DNA of 33,171 nt from Nanosynbacter sp. (GTDB lineage Bacteria; Patescibacteriota; Saccharimonadia; Saccharimonadales; Saccharimonadaceae): positions 1 to 33,171 of the forward strand of contig JABZKC010000006.1 in the NCBI GenBank assembly GCA_015257485.1. The letters run 5' to 3'. The notes under the pieces were generated by a model that was not told the DNA's origin, did not search any database, and saw nothing but the letters and a program-made list of their open reading frames with translations. Positions 22,926 to 31,747 of this stretch are shown here, piece by piece. A program made the position numbers and the translations under genes. How positions within the stretch are numbered: position 1 is the first letter of the stretch; the number at the start of each line of letters is the position of its first letter.

Positions 22926-23948
22926 TTATTTTTGAGATTCGAGTTCATTAGAAACGGCGTTAGAATTAATCTGGTTCATCAGCTGATTTTCGAAAAGCAC
23001 ATGGTTATTATATTCGGTGATTTGCTGATTAATGGCGTCGATGGATTGCTGGATGCTCTGATAAGTAGCTTCATGACGATTAATGCGGGCTTCCAGAGTA
23101 GCACGTTCGTTTTGATAGCGCCAACCAGAAATTTTACCGGATTCAACACGTCGATTAAAATCCAGGATTAGTTGATTTAGGACATTAGTTTCATTATTGT
23201 AGGCCTCAGTTTGCTGATTAATGATAGCCTGCTTGGCGTCGATTTCAGACTTAAGTGAAGTGAGTTTGTCATTAAGCTTTTGAAAAACGGAGTGATATTG
23301 CTGATTAAAATCCGTAATAGTTTGACGATGCTGGAAATAGGCGACGTAATGTTTTTCGAGATATTCCGATAGCTCAGCGACTTCGGTGCCGAGACGCGAA
23401 TGTAATTCGTCATAAAAATCGTCCTCAGAATAACTCTTGATCGAGGTGCGGATTTCATGATCAGCCGGGAGCTTATCGTAGGCTTTTTTGATCTCTTCAT
23501 TGAGGTGATCCTTCTCCCAGAAGGGGACGCGTTGATAAGCAGCGTGAAGCATTTCATGGGCCGTAGTCACCTCGATTACCCCTGGGAGGTCGTTCGATTC
23601 GACATGATAGAGATAAATACGATCATTATCGTGGATATAACAACCCAGGACGTAAACTTCATGGTTATGCGAATGACAACTCTGATTGAAGGCCTGTTTT
23701 TCCTGCAAAGCTGGATGAGTAGCGAGCAGGGTTTTCGAAGCTTTTTCCGTAAGATTGAGTTTCTGAACATAAGGCTTCAAGGTGTCAGAAATTTGAAAAT
23801 CGTACCCCTTAATATCATCTTGCAAACAGATAAAGGCAAAAGCACCAGCGAAAAGTATACCAAAAATCACAAGTCCGCTAAGCAGGTCGGCGAGCGTTAG
23901 ACTACGCCGACGAGACTGAACGGGGATTTCTGGCGATGAATTTTCCAT
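22926..23948 (-). CDS. Membrane-anchored HExxH zinc peptidase-like protein in the Clp operon
   Basis: 340 residues. A basic N-terminus (QSRRRSLTL) and one transmembrane helix (about residues 24-42) place the rest outside. A zincin motif HEMLH (H131, E132, H135, in VTTAHEMLHAAYQR) is followed by DELHSRLGTEVAEL, a possible further zinc-ligand region. From about residue 205 to 330 it is a long coiled coil with many Gln/Asn. Two Cys near residues 91 and 103 could form an external disulfide. I do not recognise the family. One base separates it from the clpC stop codon, and clpP follows, so it is co-expressed with the cytoplasmic Clp protease. A role in surface protein quality control or cell-wall contact is inferred. 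Confidence 0.75.
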   Translation of the reverse strand: MENSSPEIPVQSRRRSLTLADLLSGLVIFGILFAGAFAFICLQDDIKGYDFQISDTLKPYVQKLNLTEKASKTLLATHPALQEKQAFNQSCHSHNHEVYVLGCYIHDNDRIYLYHVESNDLPGVIEVTTAHEMLHAAYQRVPFWEKDHLNEEIKKAYDKLPADHEIRTSIKSYSEDDFYDELHSRLGTEVAELSEYLEKHYVAYFQHRQTITDFNQQYHSVFQKLNDKLTSLKSEIDAKQAIINQQTEAYNNETNVLNQLILDFNRRVESGKISGWRYQNERATLEARINRHEATYQSIQQSIDAINQQITEYNNHVLFENQLMNQINSNAVSNELESQK

Positions 23949-23949
23949 A

Positions 23950-26430
23950 TTATTTTTCAGTGCTTTCGATCTTTAACTTAAGCTTATCACCTTTTAGGCT
24001 AATTTGGGCGATTTGTCCTGGCAAAATTTCTTCCGCAATAATCGCGTCAGAGAGTAAGGTTTCCAAATTATCTTCGATAGCTCGGCGTAATGGTCTGGCA
24101 CCATTTTTGGGATCAAAACCTTTTTCGATGAGGAAGTCACGGACTTTAGTATCGAGCTTCAAGCCGATAGCTTTTTCAGCAAGACGCTTTTTCAAATCTT
24201 CAATCATATTATCAAAGATTTCTTCGACTTGCTTACGAGAAAGCGCATGGAAGACTTCGATAGCATCGAGACGATTGATGAGCTCTGGGCGCATAGACTT
24301 CTTCAAGGCTTTCATCGCGGCATTTTTACTGGCTTCGTAGTCTTCAGTGATAAATTGATCCTTGGTTTTTTGGTGACTAGAGAAACCGAAAGCCTGGTCG
24401 TTATACATTTCGTCAGAACCGAGGTTGGAAGTCAGAATCACGATAGTATTATTGAACTTCACGCGATTACCTTGACCGTCGGTGAGAACCCCGTCTTCAA
24501 GAATTTGCAACAGCATATTAAAGACATCTGGGTGAGCTTTCTCAATCTCGTCGAAAAGCACCACGGAATATGGGTGACGGCGCACCGATTCGGTTAATTT
24601 ACCACCATCGTCATAGCCAACATAGCCAGCTGGCGCACCGACTAGGCGAGAAACGTTGTGTTTTTCACCAAATTCTGACATATCGATTTTAATCAGAGCA
24701 TTCTCACCACCGAAGACTTCGCGGGCAATCACGCGAGCAAGTTCGGTCTTACCTGCACCGGTCGGACCCATGAAGAGGAAGGAGCCAATCGGGCGATTAG
24801 GATCACTAATCCCGGAACGACCACGGCGAATAGCCTTAGCTACGTCATGAATCGCTTCGTCTTGGCCAATAATAGCCTTATCGAGATGTGCTTCTAATTT
24901 CGAAAGAACTTTCAATTCGCTACCGTGTACCTTAGAAACTGGGATACCGGTTTTGAGAGAAATGGCTTCGGCGAGATTTTCTTCGGTGAGCACTGGTGAA
25001 ACATTTTCATCCACACCAGCCTGCTCGAGTGATTTGATTTTTTTCTCTAATTTGGCGAGACGAGTTTTGTAGAGAGCGGCTTTTTCGAAATTTTCAGCCT
25101 CAGCACTATCTTCAATTTTTTGCTGAAGAGATTCGCGCTCGATCTTTAATTTTTTATATTCGCCGCTACCACTCTTATCGGCGGCAACTTTAGCGATAGC
25201 ACTGGCTTCATCGATTACATCGATCACCTTGTCTGGCATATAACGATCGTTGATATAGCGCTTGGACATACTGACGGCGGTTTCGATAATCTTATCCGGA
25301 ATCACCACACCATGATGTTTTTCGTAATGCGATTTAATTCCCTTCAAAATACGTACGGTAATAGCATCGGAAGGCTCTTCGACAATTACGGTTTGGAAGC
25401 GACGAGCCAGAGCTTTATCTTTTTCGATAGATTTGCGATATTCATCCATAGTAGAAGCACCAATCAGATGAATTAGGCCGCGTGCGAGAGCGGGCTTCAA
25501 GATATTTGCGGCATCTAGGCTACCCTCAGAGGAGCCAGCGCCGGTTAAGAGATGAATTTCGTCAATAAAGAGGATAAGGTCCTTGCTTTCGATGGCTTCG
25601 TCGACTATACCTTTAATGCGCTCCTCGAAGTCGCCACGGAATTTGGTACCGGCGACCACAGAACTGAGGTCGATTTGATAAATTTTCTTACCGATTAAAT
25701 TGCCTGGCACCTCATTTTTGGCGATACGAGTGGCGAGACCTTCGACAATGGCGGTCTTACCCACACCCGCTTCACCGATCAGTACAGGGTTAGACTTGGT
25801 GCGACGAGAAAGCACGGTGAGAGCGCGCTCAATTTCACGATCACGACCAATCACAGTATCGAGGCGACCTTGACGAGCCAATTCTGTGAGATCCACGCCG
25901 TATTTCGTGAGCCACTTGAGCGGACGTTTACGCTTAAAATCGTTTTTCTTTTGATCGATCTTGGCTTCTTCGGCCTGTTTTTCGGCAAACTCTTCAATAG
26001 TTTTCGATAATTCCGTAAGATCAACATCGAGACCTTGAAGAATCAAGCTGGCGCGAGAATTTGGCTGGCGAATCAAAGCATAAAGTAGGTGCTCAGTACC
26101 AATCAATTTAATCCCCTGCTCTTTCACAAAGTTGGAAGCGAGGCGCAAAGTCAGAACGGCAGCCTCGGAAAGCGACATCATGGCCATATCCGCACCGGGA
26201 ACTTCGATAGCGGTATGATTCATCAGTTTTTCAACCTGATCGAGATTCACATCTTCATCGGCGAGGAAGCGCGCACCAGTGGAGGTATCCTGCGAAAGAA
26301 TACCGAGGAGCAAATGTTCGGTGCTCATGTAGCCGTTATTATAACGCTTAGCATAATAATCGGATTTCTGAAGCGCAAAACGAGCATTCTCGGTCAACTT
26401 ATTCATTATTTCAGTAAATTCATCTTGCAT
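23950..26430 (-). CDS. clpC: ClpC-type AAA+ unfoldase
   Basis: 826 residues from the chosen start. Clp N-domain repeats (YMSTEHLLLGIL, IGTEHLLYALIRQP), AAA-1 (Walker A GEAGVGKTAIVEG, Walker B LILFIDEIHLL), a UVR-like middle segment (EAENFEKAALYKTRLAKLE) and AAA-2 (GPTGAGKTELARV, VVLFDEIEKA). A QAFGFSS loop could be the ClpP-binding xGF tripeptide. It feeds substrates to ClpP, encoded two genes downstream. The in-frame ATG at 26448 lies upstream of the -10 box and is rejected; the ATG at 26430 is exactly 6 bases from TACAAT (26437-26442), so the mRNA is probably leaderless. It is controlled by the CIRCE at 26452-26478. Confidence 0.95.
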   Translation of the reverse strand: MQDEFTEIMNKLTENARFALQKSDYYAKRYNNGYMSTEHLLLGILSQDTSTGARFLADEDVNLDQVEKLMNHTAIEVPGADMAMMSLSEAAVLTLRLASNFVKEQGIKLIGTEHLLYALIRQPNSRASLILQGLDVDLTELSKTIEEFAEKQAEEAKIDQKKNDFKRKRPLKWLTKYGVDLTELARQGRLDTVIGRDREIERALTVLSRRTKSNPVLIGEAGVGKTAIVEGLATRIAKNEVPGNLIGKKIYQIDLSSVVAGTKFRGDFEERIKGIVDEAIESKDLILFIDEIHLLTGAGSSEGSLDAANILKPALARGLIHLIGASTMDEYRKSIEKDKALARRFQTVIVEEPSDAITVRILKGIKSHYEKHHGVVIPDKIIETAVSMSKRYINDRYMPDKVIDVIDEASAIAKVAADKSGSGEYKKLKIERESLQQKIEDSAEAENFEKAALYKTRLAKLEKKIKSLEQAGVDENVSPVLTEENLAEAISLKTGIPVSKVHGSELKVLSKLEAHLDKAIIGQDEAIHDVAKAIRRGRSGISDPNRPIGSFLFMGPTGAGKTELARVIAREVFGGENALIKIDMSEFGEKHNVSRLVGAPAGYVGYDDGGKLTESVRRHPYSVVLFDEIEKAHPDVFNMLLQILEDGVLTDGQGNRVKFNNTIVILTSNLGSDEMYNDQAFGFSSHQKTKDQFITEDYEASKNAAMKALKKSMRPELINRLDAIEVFHALSRKQVEEIFDNMIEDLKKRLAEKAIGLKLDTKVRDFLIEKGFDPKNGARPLRRAIEDNLETLLSDAIIAEEILPGQIAQISLKGDKLKLKIESTEK

Positions 26431-26436
26431 AATTCT

Positions 26437-26464
26437 ATTGTATAGCAAATATTAGCACTGTCAA
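26437..26464 (-). promoter_or_regulatory. clpC promoter
   Basis: A perfect -35 TTGACA (26459-26464), a 16-base spacer and -10 TACAAT (26437-26442). The predicted start coincides with the ATG at 26430. Confidence 0.85.
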
Positions 26465-26478
26465 GCAATGAGTGCTAA
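26452..26478. promoter_or_regulatory. CIRCE operator of the clpC operon
   Basis: TTAGCACTG-N9-GAGTGCTAA, one mismatch from consensus, overlapping the -35 box. Confidence 0.93.
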
Positions 26479-26541
26479 TTATTTCCAGTTCCAAGACAGG
26501 TTTAGGTAATTATTACAAAGTTAACAGAGGTGGTTTTTAGA

Positions 26542-27624
26542 TTATTCGGTTTTCAGAACTTCGAGACCTGGGAGAGTGCCATGAATTAAGAATTCGAGAC
26601 TAGCGCCACCGCCGGTGGAAACTAAGGAAAAATTGAGTGAAGGCTGGTCAGAATATCGATTTTGTAAGAGGTTTTCCACGAAGCCCGTGGTATCACCACC
26701 GCAGATTACGGAAAGATTTTCTGCTGGGTTTTTAACACCAATAGATTCGGCAATGACCCGGGAAGCAAAATCAAAAGGTGGTTTTTCGGTAAGACCGAGA
26801 GTGCCATTCCAAATAATGGTATGAGATTTTAGTACGAGGTCGATTAGTTGGTCGAGGGATTTGGGGCCGATATCGAGTTTAGCGCCGGATTCATCCTCGG
26901 TAAAATCCATAGCGACGGTGATTTGAGGTAAATTAGAAGTGAATCCATCGGCAGCGATTTTGCCGCCGACAAAAATATAATCGGCGAGTTTAGAAAAATG
27001 TTCGATAAGGGGAGATTTATCCTTGACCTTGGCCCCACCAATAATTAAAAGTACAGGGTGAAGCGGATTTTCTTGCACCTTTTTTAGATTTTCGATTTCT
27101 TGCTCGACTAGTAAACCCATGGCGCTCGGAAGTAGCCTCGGCAAGGCATCAGTGGAAGCATGGACGCGATGCAAAACACCGAAACCATCCTGAACAAAAC
27201 AATCCGGCTGAACAGTATCAAAAATGGCCTCGGCAAAATCTTTTGAATTCTCTTCTTCGCCTGGATGAAAACGTAGATTTTCTAATAAAATCACCGCGCC
27301 TTCTGGGGCTTCAGAGATTAGTTGCTTGGTAGCCTCACCGGTAGTTTCGGGCGCAAAAAAGACTTCGCGACGTAATAAACGAGAAAGCTCAGCGGCGACT
27401 GGTTTTAGAGAAAATTCTGGTATCACTTTCCCTTCTGGACGACCGAGATGAGAAATAATTACCAGTTTTTTAGCCTGATGATCCAAGAGATACCGAATGG
27501 TAGGAAGAGATTTTTCGATACGTAAATTATTTTGAATCAGGCCATTTTCGAGCGGCACATTATAATCCGTACGAAGTAAAACGGTTTGATGTTCAGGGTG
27601 CAAAAAATGAAGATTGCGATACAT
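26542..27624 (-). CDS. pgk: Phosphoglycerate kinase
   Basis: 360 residues, somewhat shorter than the usual 390-415. LLRTDYNVPLENG, SHLGRPEG (substrate site), ENLRFHPGEE, GGAKVKDKSPLIEH, IIWNGTLGLTE and GGDTTGFVE...STGGGASLEFL (nucleotide site) are all recognisable. It makes ATP and 3-phosphoglycerate in glycolysis. The canonical VRVDFNVP reads LRTDYNVP, a minor divergence. Leaderless promoter: TATAAT (27631-27636) 6 bases before the ATG. It lies downstream of pyk on the same strand, but the leaderless box implies its own transcript. Confidence 0.95.
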   Translation of the reverse strand: MYRNLHFLHPEHQTVLLRTDYNVPLENGLIQNNLRIEKSLPTIRYLLDHQAKKLVIISHLGRPEGKVIPEFSLKPVAAELSRLLRREVFFAPETTGEATKQLISEAPEGAVILLENLRFHPGEEENSKDFAEAIFDTVQPDCFVQDGFGVLHRVHASTDALPRLLPSAMGLLVEQEIENLKKVQENPLHPVLLIIGGAKVKDKSPLIEHFSKLADYIFVGGKIAADGFTSNLPQITVAMDFTEDESGAKLDIGPKSLDQLIDLVLKSHTIIWNGTLGLTEKPPFDFASRVIAESIGVKNPAENLSVICGGDTTGFVENLLQNRYSDQPSLNFSLVSTGGGASLEFLIHGTLPGLEVLKTE

Positions 27625-27630
27625 GTTTTA

Positions 27631-27636
27631 ATTATA
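27631..27636 (-). promoter_or_regulatory. -10 element of pgk
   Basis: TATAAT-TAAAAC-ATG on the minus strand; six-base spacing. Confidence 0.65.
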
Positions 27637-27667
27637 CCGCAATCTTCTATTGTGCTAAAGCTTATAA

Positions 27668-29101
27668 CTAAATGCTACGAATTTGGATAGTGTCCGTACC
27701 ACCAATCATGTTTGGTTGGCCAGAAACAATCACAGCGAGCACTTTATCTTCACCTGGCTTGGTATTGATGTAGCCAGAAGCCTTGAGTTCTTGTACGAGA
27801 TCGATGCCATAATTCTCAGAGAATGGACGCTCGAAGCTGGCGTTGGCATAATTTAAGGCTAATTGGCTAGCTACACGCTTGTTCGAAGTCACAGAGATAA
27901 TTGGGAGATTTGGGCGTTCAGCGGAAATCGAAACCGCAGTAGCACCAGAGGCAGTCTCACAAACGATGACATCGGCGTGAATTTTTTCAGCAAGACTGAC
28001 GGCAGCATTAGCTACAGCGTTGTATTCACGATTTTCACCCGTGACATCCTGGTCAATTGGGTCGACCTTGGAATGGTTCTGGGTGTAAAGAATAATTCGC
28101 TTCATTTGCTTGACAGCTTCGATTGGGTATTTACCATTGGCGGTTTCATCAGAAAGCATGACAGCGTCAGCGCCCTGAATTACAGCGTTGGCAACGTCAG
28201 AAACTTCAGCGCGGGATGGACTAGGACTATCCACCATGGAGCCGAGCATCTGGGTAGCTACGACACAGATTTTACCGTGCTTGCGGCAAAGGCTAATAAG
28301 TTTGCGTTGAACGATAGGAACAACTTCGTTGCCAGCTTCAACAGCCATGTCACCACGGGCGACCATGATACCATCGGCAGCTTGGACGATAGCTTCCATT
28401 TTTTCATCAGTTTCGATTGCCTTTTTGGTCTCGATTTTAGCGATAATCTGAGCGGTAGAACCGAGAGAAACCAAGATTTGACGAAGTCTTTCGACGTCAT
28501 CGGCGCTTTGAATGAAGCTCATCGCGACATAGTCAAAGTCACGAGTGGCACCGAACTCAATATCAGCCATGTCTTTTTCGGTAATCACATCACCACCGAA
28601 GTCGGTATCTGGGAGATTGAGACCCTTGCGGCTCATAATCGTACCTTCGTTTTCAACCTTAACCTTAATAGCAGTGTTGCTGACGATTTCCGTGACAGTT
28701 GAGCGAATTTTGCCATCGAAGATGAAGAGAGGTTCACCAACTTTCATACGCTCAGCAAGATTATACTGAACTGGAAGAAGATTCGAACCATCGTGTTCAG
28801 CGACAGCATAATCGAGAATCAATTCATCGCCTAGCTTGACTTCGTAGTGATTATCTTTAATTACGCCGAGGCGAATTTTAGGACCTTGAATATCCTGGAG
28901 AATGGCGACAGAGCGGCCTTTTTTCTCAGCAGCTTTTTTAATCCAAGCGATTTGCTCATCGCGTTCTTCATAACTTCCGTGAGAGAAGTTGAGGCGGCAG
29001 CAGTTAACGCCGGCCATGACTAGCTCGGCAATTTTTTCTTCAGTGAAGACGGCTGGACCGATGGTAGCCAAAATTTTAGTTCTTTTATATAGTTTACTCA
29101 T
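27668..29101 (-). CDS. pyk: Pyruvate kinase
   Basis: 477 residues from the ATG at 29101 (MSKLYKRTKILATIGPAVF). It shows LNFSHGSYEER (substrate/phosphate contacts), the effector-type B domain, IIAKIETKKAI (catalytic Lys region), MVARGDMAVEAG, VVATQMLGSM and SDETANGKYPIEAV, followed by the C-terminal regulatory domain. It converts PEP and ADP to pyruvate and ATP. The frame stays open upstream through the tRNA-Pro antisense, which is not a credible start. The -10 TATAAT lies 10 bases upstream, giving a leader of only a few bases. Confidence 0.96.
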   Translation of the reverse strand: MSKLYKRTKILATIGPAVFTEEKIAELVMAGVNCCRLNFSHGSYEERDEQIAWIKKAAEKKGRSVAILQDIQGPKIRLGVIKDNHYEVKLGDELILDYAVAEHDGSNLLPVQYNLAERMKVGEPLFIFDGKIRSTVTEIVSNTAIKVKVENEGTIMSRKGLNLPDTDFGGDVITEKDMADIEFGATRDFDYVAMSFIQSADDVERLRQILVSLGSTAQIIAKIETKKAIETDEKMEAIVQAADGIMVARGDMAVEAGNEVVPIVQRKLISLCRKHGKICVVATQMLGSMVDSPSPSRAEVSDVANAVIQGADAVMLSDETANGKYPIEAVKQMKRIILYTQNHSKVDPIDQDVTGENREYNAVANAAVSLAEKIHADVIVCETASGATAVSISAERPNLPIISVTSNKRVASQLALNYANASFERPFSENYGIDLVQELKASGYINTKPGEDKVLAVIVSGQPNMIGGTDTIQIRSI

Positions 29102-29162
29102 ATCGTTTGATATTATAACATAATTGTGATAATCTTGTGTTTTCGTGATAAGATAAACATAT

Positions 29163-29238
29163 CTGGGTGTGGCGCAGTTGGTAGCGCGCGCGGTTCGGGA
29201 CTGCGAGGCCGCCAGTTCAAATCTGGTCACCCAGACCA
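29163..29238 (+). tRNA. tRNA-Pro (anticodon CGG)
   Basis: Acceptor CTGGGTG pairs with CACCCAG, discriminator A, encoded CCA at 29236-29238. D-stem GCGC/GCGC and anticodon loop TTCGGGA with CGG. An extended -10 (TGATAAGAT) lies about 10 bases upstream. It is divergent from pyk. Confidence 0.96.
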
Positions 29239-29250
29239 TTCAAGGAGGAA

Positions 29251-29278
29251 AAATAAAGAAAATTTATTTTCTTTATTT
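29251..29278 (+). terminator. AT-rich hairpin after tRNA-Pro
   Basis: AAATAAAGAAAA / TTTTCTTTATTT, a 12-base stem. It may be a terminator or processing structure. Confidence 0.5.
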
Positions 29279-29334
29279 AATCGACGCAGAATGGAAAGAT
29301 TTTGCGAAAGCAAAAAGCTTACCATGAAATTATT

Positions 29335-29364
29335 AAAAAGACTGGAGCGATTCCAGTCTTTTTT
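29335..29364 (+). terminator. Terminator downstream of tRNA-Pro
   Basis: AAAAAGACTGGA-GCGA-TTCCAGTCTTTTTT: long stem with T-run. It may terminate in both directions. Confidence 0.85.
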
Positions 29365-29431
29365 GAGTTATAAATAATTATTGATCTTTTTTATAGTCGA
29401 TATTTTAGTTTTATTAAATATCCTGAGATAG

Positions 29432-29701
29432 CTATTTATCATTCTCAACTGTATCGTTAAGTATCTCAATTTCTTCCTCATTTTTAGGATCATTTTGAAG
29501 ACGTAAGTTTATTTCACGAATACGAAATTGAATCCGACCGAAATGTCTCTGATATTCAATATTTGCATCAACAAATGACTTGTCAATCATTATAAAGCTG
29601 CCGATGAAGCCTGCGACGACTAGCCCAATACAAATTATTACAGCAATAAAAAGTTTATTATCACTGCTAGATTGCGATTTTGATGTTTTTACTTGTGCCA
29701 T
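29432..29701 (-). CDS. Small single-pass membrane protein, paralogue B
   Basis: 89 residues: a Ser/Lys-rich cytoplasmic N-terminus (MAQVKTSKSQSSSDNK), one transmembrane helix (about 18-39) and a charged helical tail ending INLRLQNDPKNEEEIEILND. It is a clear tandem paralogue of the gene at 29715-29984 (same length, shared start MAQ-K-SK-QSSSD and shared QNDPKNE-EIE-LND near the end). AAGGGAATAAT precedes the ATG. Function unknown; the tail suggests a coiled-coil partner interaction. The gap between the paralogues is 13 bases. Confidence 0.75.
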   Translation of the reverse strand: MAQVKTSKSQSSSDNKLFIAVIICIGLVVAGFIGSFIMIDKSFVDANIEYQRHFGRIQFRIREINLRLQNDPKNEEEIEILNDTVENDK

Positions 29702-29714
29702 ATTATTCCCTTAA

Positions 29715-29984
29715 TTAACGATGGTTTGTATTTATATCGTTAAGTCTTTCTATTTCTTTTTCATTTTTAGGATCATTTTGAACACGAAGATTTACTTCGC
29801 GAAGGCGCGATTGAACTAGATTTACATGTCTATGGAATTCGTTATTTGATATTTCAAATGAATACCTTATTAACAGAATATTACCAATGAAGCTTGCGAT
29901 TACTAAGACAATGCAAACAATCACGGCAATATGGAGCTTTTTATCGCTACTAGATTGCGGCTTTGATATTTTTGTTTGTGCCAT
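29715..29984 (-). CDS. Small single-pass membrane protein, paralogue A
   Basis: 89 residues with the same plan as the downstream paralogue: MAQTKISKPQSSSDKK, transmembrane helix (about 17-39), helical tail with LREVNLRVQNDPKNEKEIE. A ribosome binding site AAGGAAAAT precedes the ATG, and TATAATATAATG near 30040 is a likely promoter about 55 bases upstream. The two genes probably form a two-gene operon. No family is recognised. Confidence 0.75.
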   Translation of the reverse strand: MAQTKISKPQSSSDKKLHIAVIVCIVLVIASFIGNILLIRYSFEISNNEFHRHVNLVQSRLREVNLRVQNDPKNEKEIERLNDINTNHR

Positions 29985-30062
29985 ATTTTCCTTTTTATTT
30001 TACAGTTTTGATTTTCTTCCCCGTTATCTGCATTATATTATAGAAAAGTGCTTATGGCAAAT

Positions 30063-30094
30063 AAAAAATAACCCGTGGAATGTGGGTTATTTTT
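30063..30094. terminator. Bidirectional terminator before rny stop
   Basis: AAAAAATAACCC-loop-GGGTTATTTTTC. It ends rny on the minus strand and borders the 89-aa gene promoter. Confidence 0.8.
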
Positions 30095-30112
30095 CTTAAT
30101 TTATTCTTGAGA

Positions 30113-31627
30113 TTATTTGGCGTATTCGATGGCGCGAGTTTCACGAATCACATTAACCTTGATCACGCCTGGATAACTCATGGTAGCTTCAATTTTTTCG
30201 GCAATATCACGAGCTAATTTCAAGGCGGTGAGATCATCAATTTGTTTCGGCTCGACAATTACACGAATTTCACGACCGGCAGAAATGGCGTAAGCCTTAT
30301 CGATTCCGTTAAAGCCAGTAGCAATATTTTCTAATTCTTTCATACGTTCAGCAAAATTCTCGGCGGAAATATTGCGGGCACCTGGGCGAGCAGCGGAAAT
30401 CGCATCAACAATCTTCACAATAATAGCTTCGACCGTGGTTGGCTCAATATCGTTATGATGAGCGGCGATAGCGTGAGTAATTTGATCGGAAAGACCATAT
30501 TTTTTGGCAAGTTCAGCACCAATCTCGGCGTGCTTACCTTCGATTTTATGAGTAACAGCTTTGCCCACATCGTGAAGCAAAGTAGCAGTCTTAGCGACGC
30601 GAACATCAGCACCAATTTCTTCGGCGATCATACCAGCCATATGTGCCATTTCAATCGAGTGAAGCAAAACATTTTGACCATAGGAAGTACGGAATTTGAG
30701 CTCACCGAGCAGGTGCAAAATTTCGTGCGGAATGCCAATCACGCCGACTTCACGGGCAGCATCTTCACCGGCACGCACAACTTCTTTTTCAATTTCGCGT
30801 TCAGCCTTAGCGACGGCATCTTCGATACTGGATGGATTAATACGGCCATCTTTCATCAAACGTTCCAAAGCGTAACGTGCGACTTGGCGGCGGATTGGAT
30901 CGAAGGAAGAAAGCACCACCATACCAGGAGTATCGTCGACCATAATATCCACACCGGTAGCACGCTGGAGGGCCTGAATATTGCGACCTTCCTTACCGAT
31001 GATGCGACCTTTCATTTCGTCATCTGGCAATTTCAAAGCAGTAACCGTACGATCGGCAGTTACTTCGGAAGACATACGTTCCATAGCGGTAACTAGTAGA
31101 GCCTGAGCAGTTTCGTCGATATCGCGACGAAGTTCTTTTTGCTCCTTAGTAATTAAACCGACGAGATCATCCTTGATATCTTTTTCGGTCATCTTGATCA
31201 GTTTATCTTTGGCATCAAGCTTAGTAAGGCCGGCAATTTTTTCTAATTTTTCCTGCTGCTTGTCGCGAATTTGATGAATTTCAAGTTTCAAATCATCAAT
31301 TTCACGTTCTTTGTTGGTTAATTTTTCCGAACGTTTTTCTAGCTGATCGAAACGATTATCGAGTGAGGTTTCACGCTCAGAGAGACGCTTCTCGGTTTGG
31401 CGCCAATCCTTGCGACGAGCCTCCTCTTCTTGTTGAGATTTATCGGCAATACTGCCGGCTTCTTTTTTAGCCTTGAGAACGATATCGGCAGCCTCGTTTT
31501 TAGCCTTACGAATGAGATCTTCGGCCTTAGCCTTGCCACCAGATTCATTCTTTTTGTTATAGACCAGGACAAAACCGGAACCACAAACAATACCAGCAAT
31601 AATACTGAGTGCTATCGGAATAAACAT
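30113..31627 (-). CDS. rny: RNase Y (endoribonuclease)
   Basis: 504 residues. An N-terminal transmembrane helix (IALSIIAGIVCGSGFVLVY) is followed by a long coiled coil (about 30-200, many KKEA/REIDDLK repeats), a KH domain (LPDDEMKGRIIGKEGRNIQAL) and an HD domain (LLHSIEMAHMAGMIAEE, LLHDVGKA, AAHHNDIEP). It is the membrane-bound initiator of mRNA decay in many bacteria without RNase E. Length is normal for the family. A GAAAGTGAAG ribosome binding site precedes the ATG. If most transcripts here are leaderless, 5' end access for decay could be special, but that is speculation. Confidence 0.97.
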   Translation of the reverse strand: MFIPIALSIIAGIVCGSGFVLVYNKKNESGGKAKAEDLIRKAKNEAADIVLKAKKEAGSIADKSQQEEEARRKDWRQTEKRLSERETSLDNRFDQLEKRSEKLTNKEREIDDLKLEIHQIRDKQQEKLEKIAGLTKLDAKDKLIKMTEKDIKDDLVGLITKEQKELRRDIDETAQALLVTAMERMSSEVTADRTVTALKLPDDEMKGRIIGKEGRNIQALQRATGVDIMVDDTPGMVVLSSFDPIRRQVARYALERLMKDGRINPSSIEDAVAKAEREIEKEVVRAGEDAAREVGVIGIPHEILHLLGELKFRTSYGQNVLLHSIEMAHMAGMIAEEIGADVRVAKTATLLHDVGKAVTHKIEGKHAEIGAELAKKYGLSDQITHAIAAHHNDIEPTTVEAIIVKIVDAISAARPGARNISAENFAERMKELENIATGFNGIDKAYAISAGREIRVIVEPKQIDDLTALKLARDIAEKIEATMSYPGVIKVNVIRETRAIEYAK

Positions 31628-31747
31628 TTGACTTCACTTTCTATTTGTCGACGCCAATATCTTCATCATACTGGCAGTTTTACAAAATTAACAAAATTAT
31701 TTAATAAATCAAAATCCCCCTTATTTTGATTTTATCATAAAGCTGAC

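Noticed and set aside
27863..28702. 279-residue open frame on the plus strand
   Set aside because: Antisense shadow of pyk; no ribosome binding site or family signature.
29126..29377. 83-residue ORF over the tRNA-Pro
   Set aside because: It contains the whole tRNA and its terminator hairpin in frame, so it is not credible as a gene.
30455..31096. 213-residue open frame on the plus strand
   Set aside because: Antisense shadow of rny, with no start context and composition explained by the conserved opposite strand.
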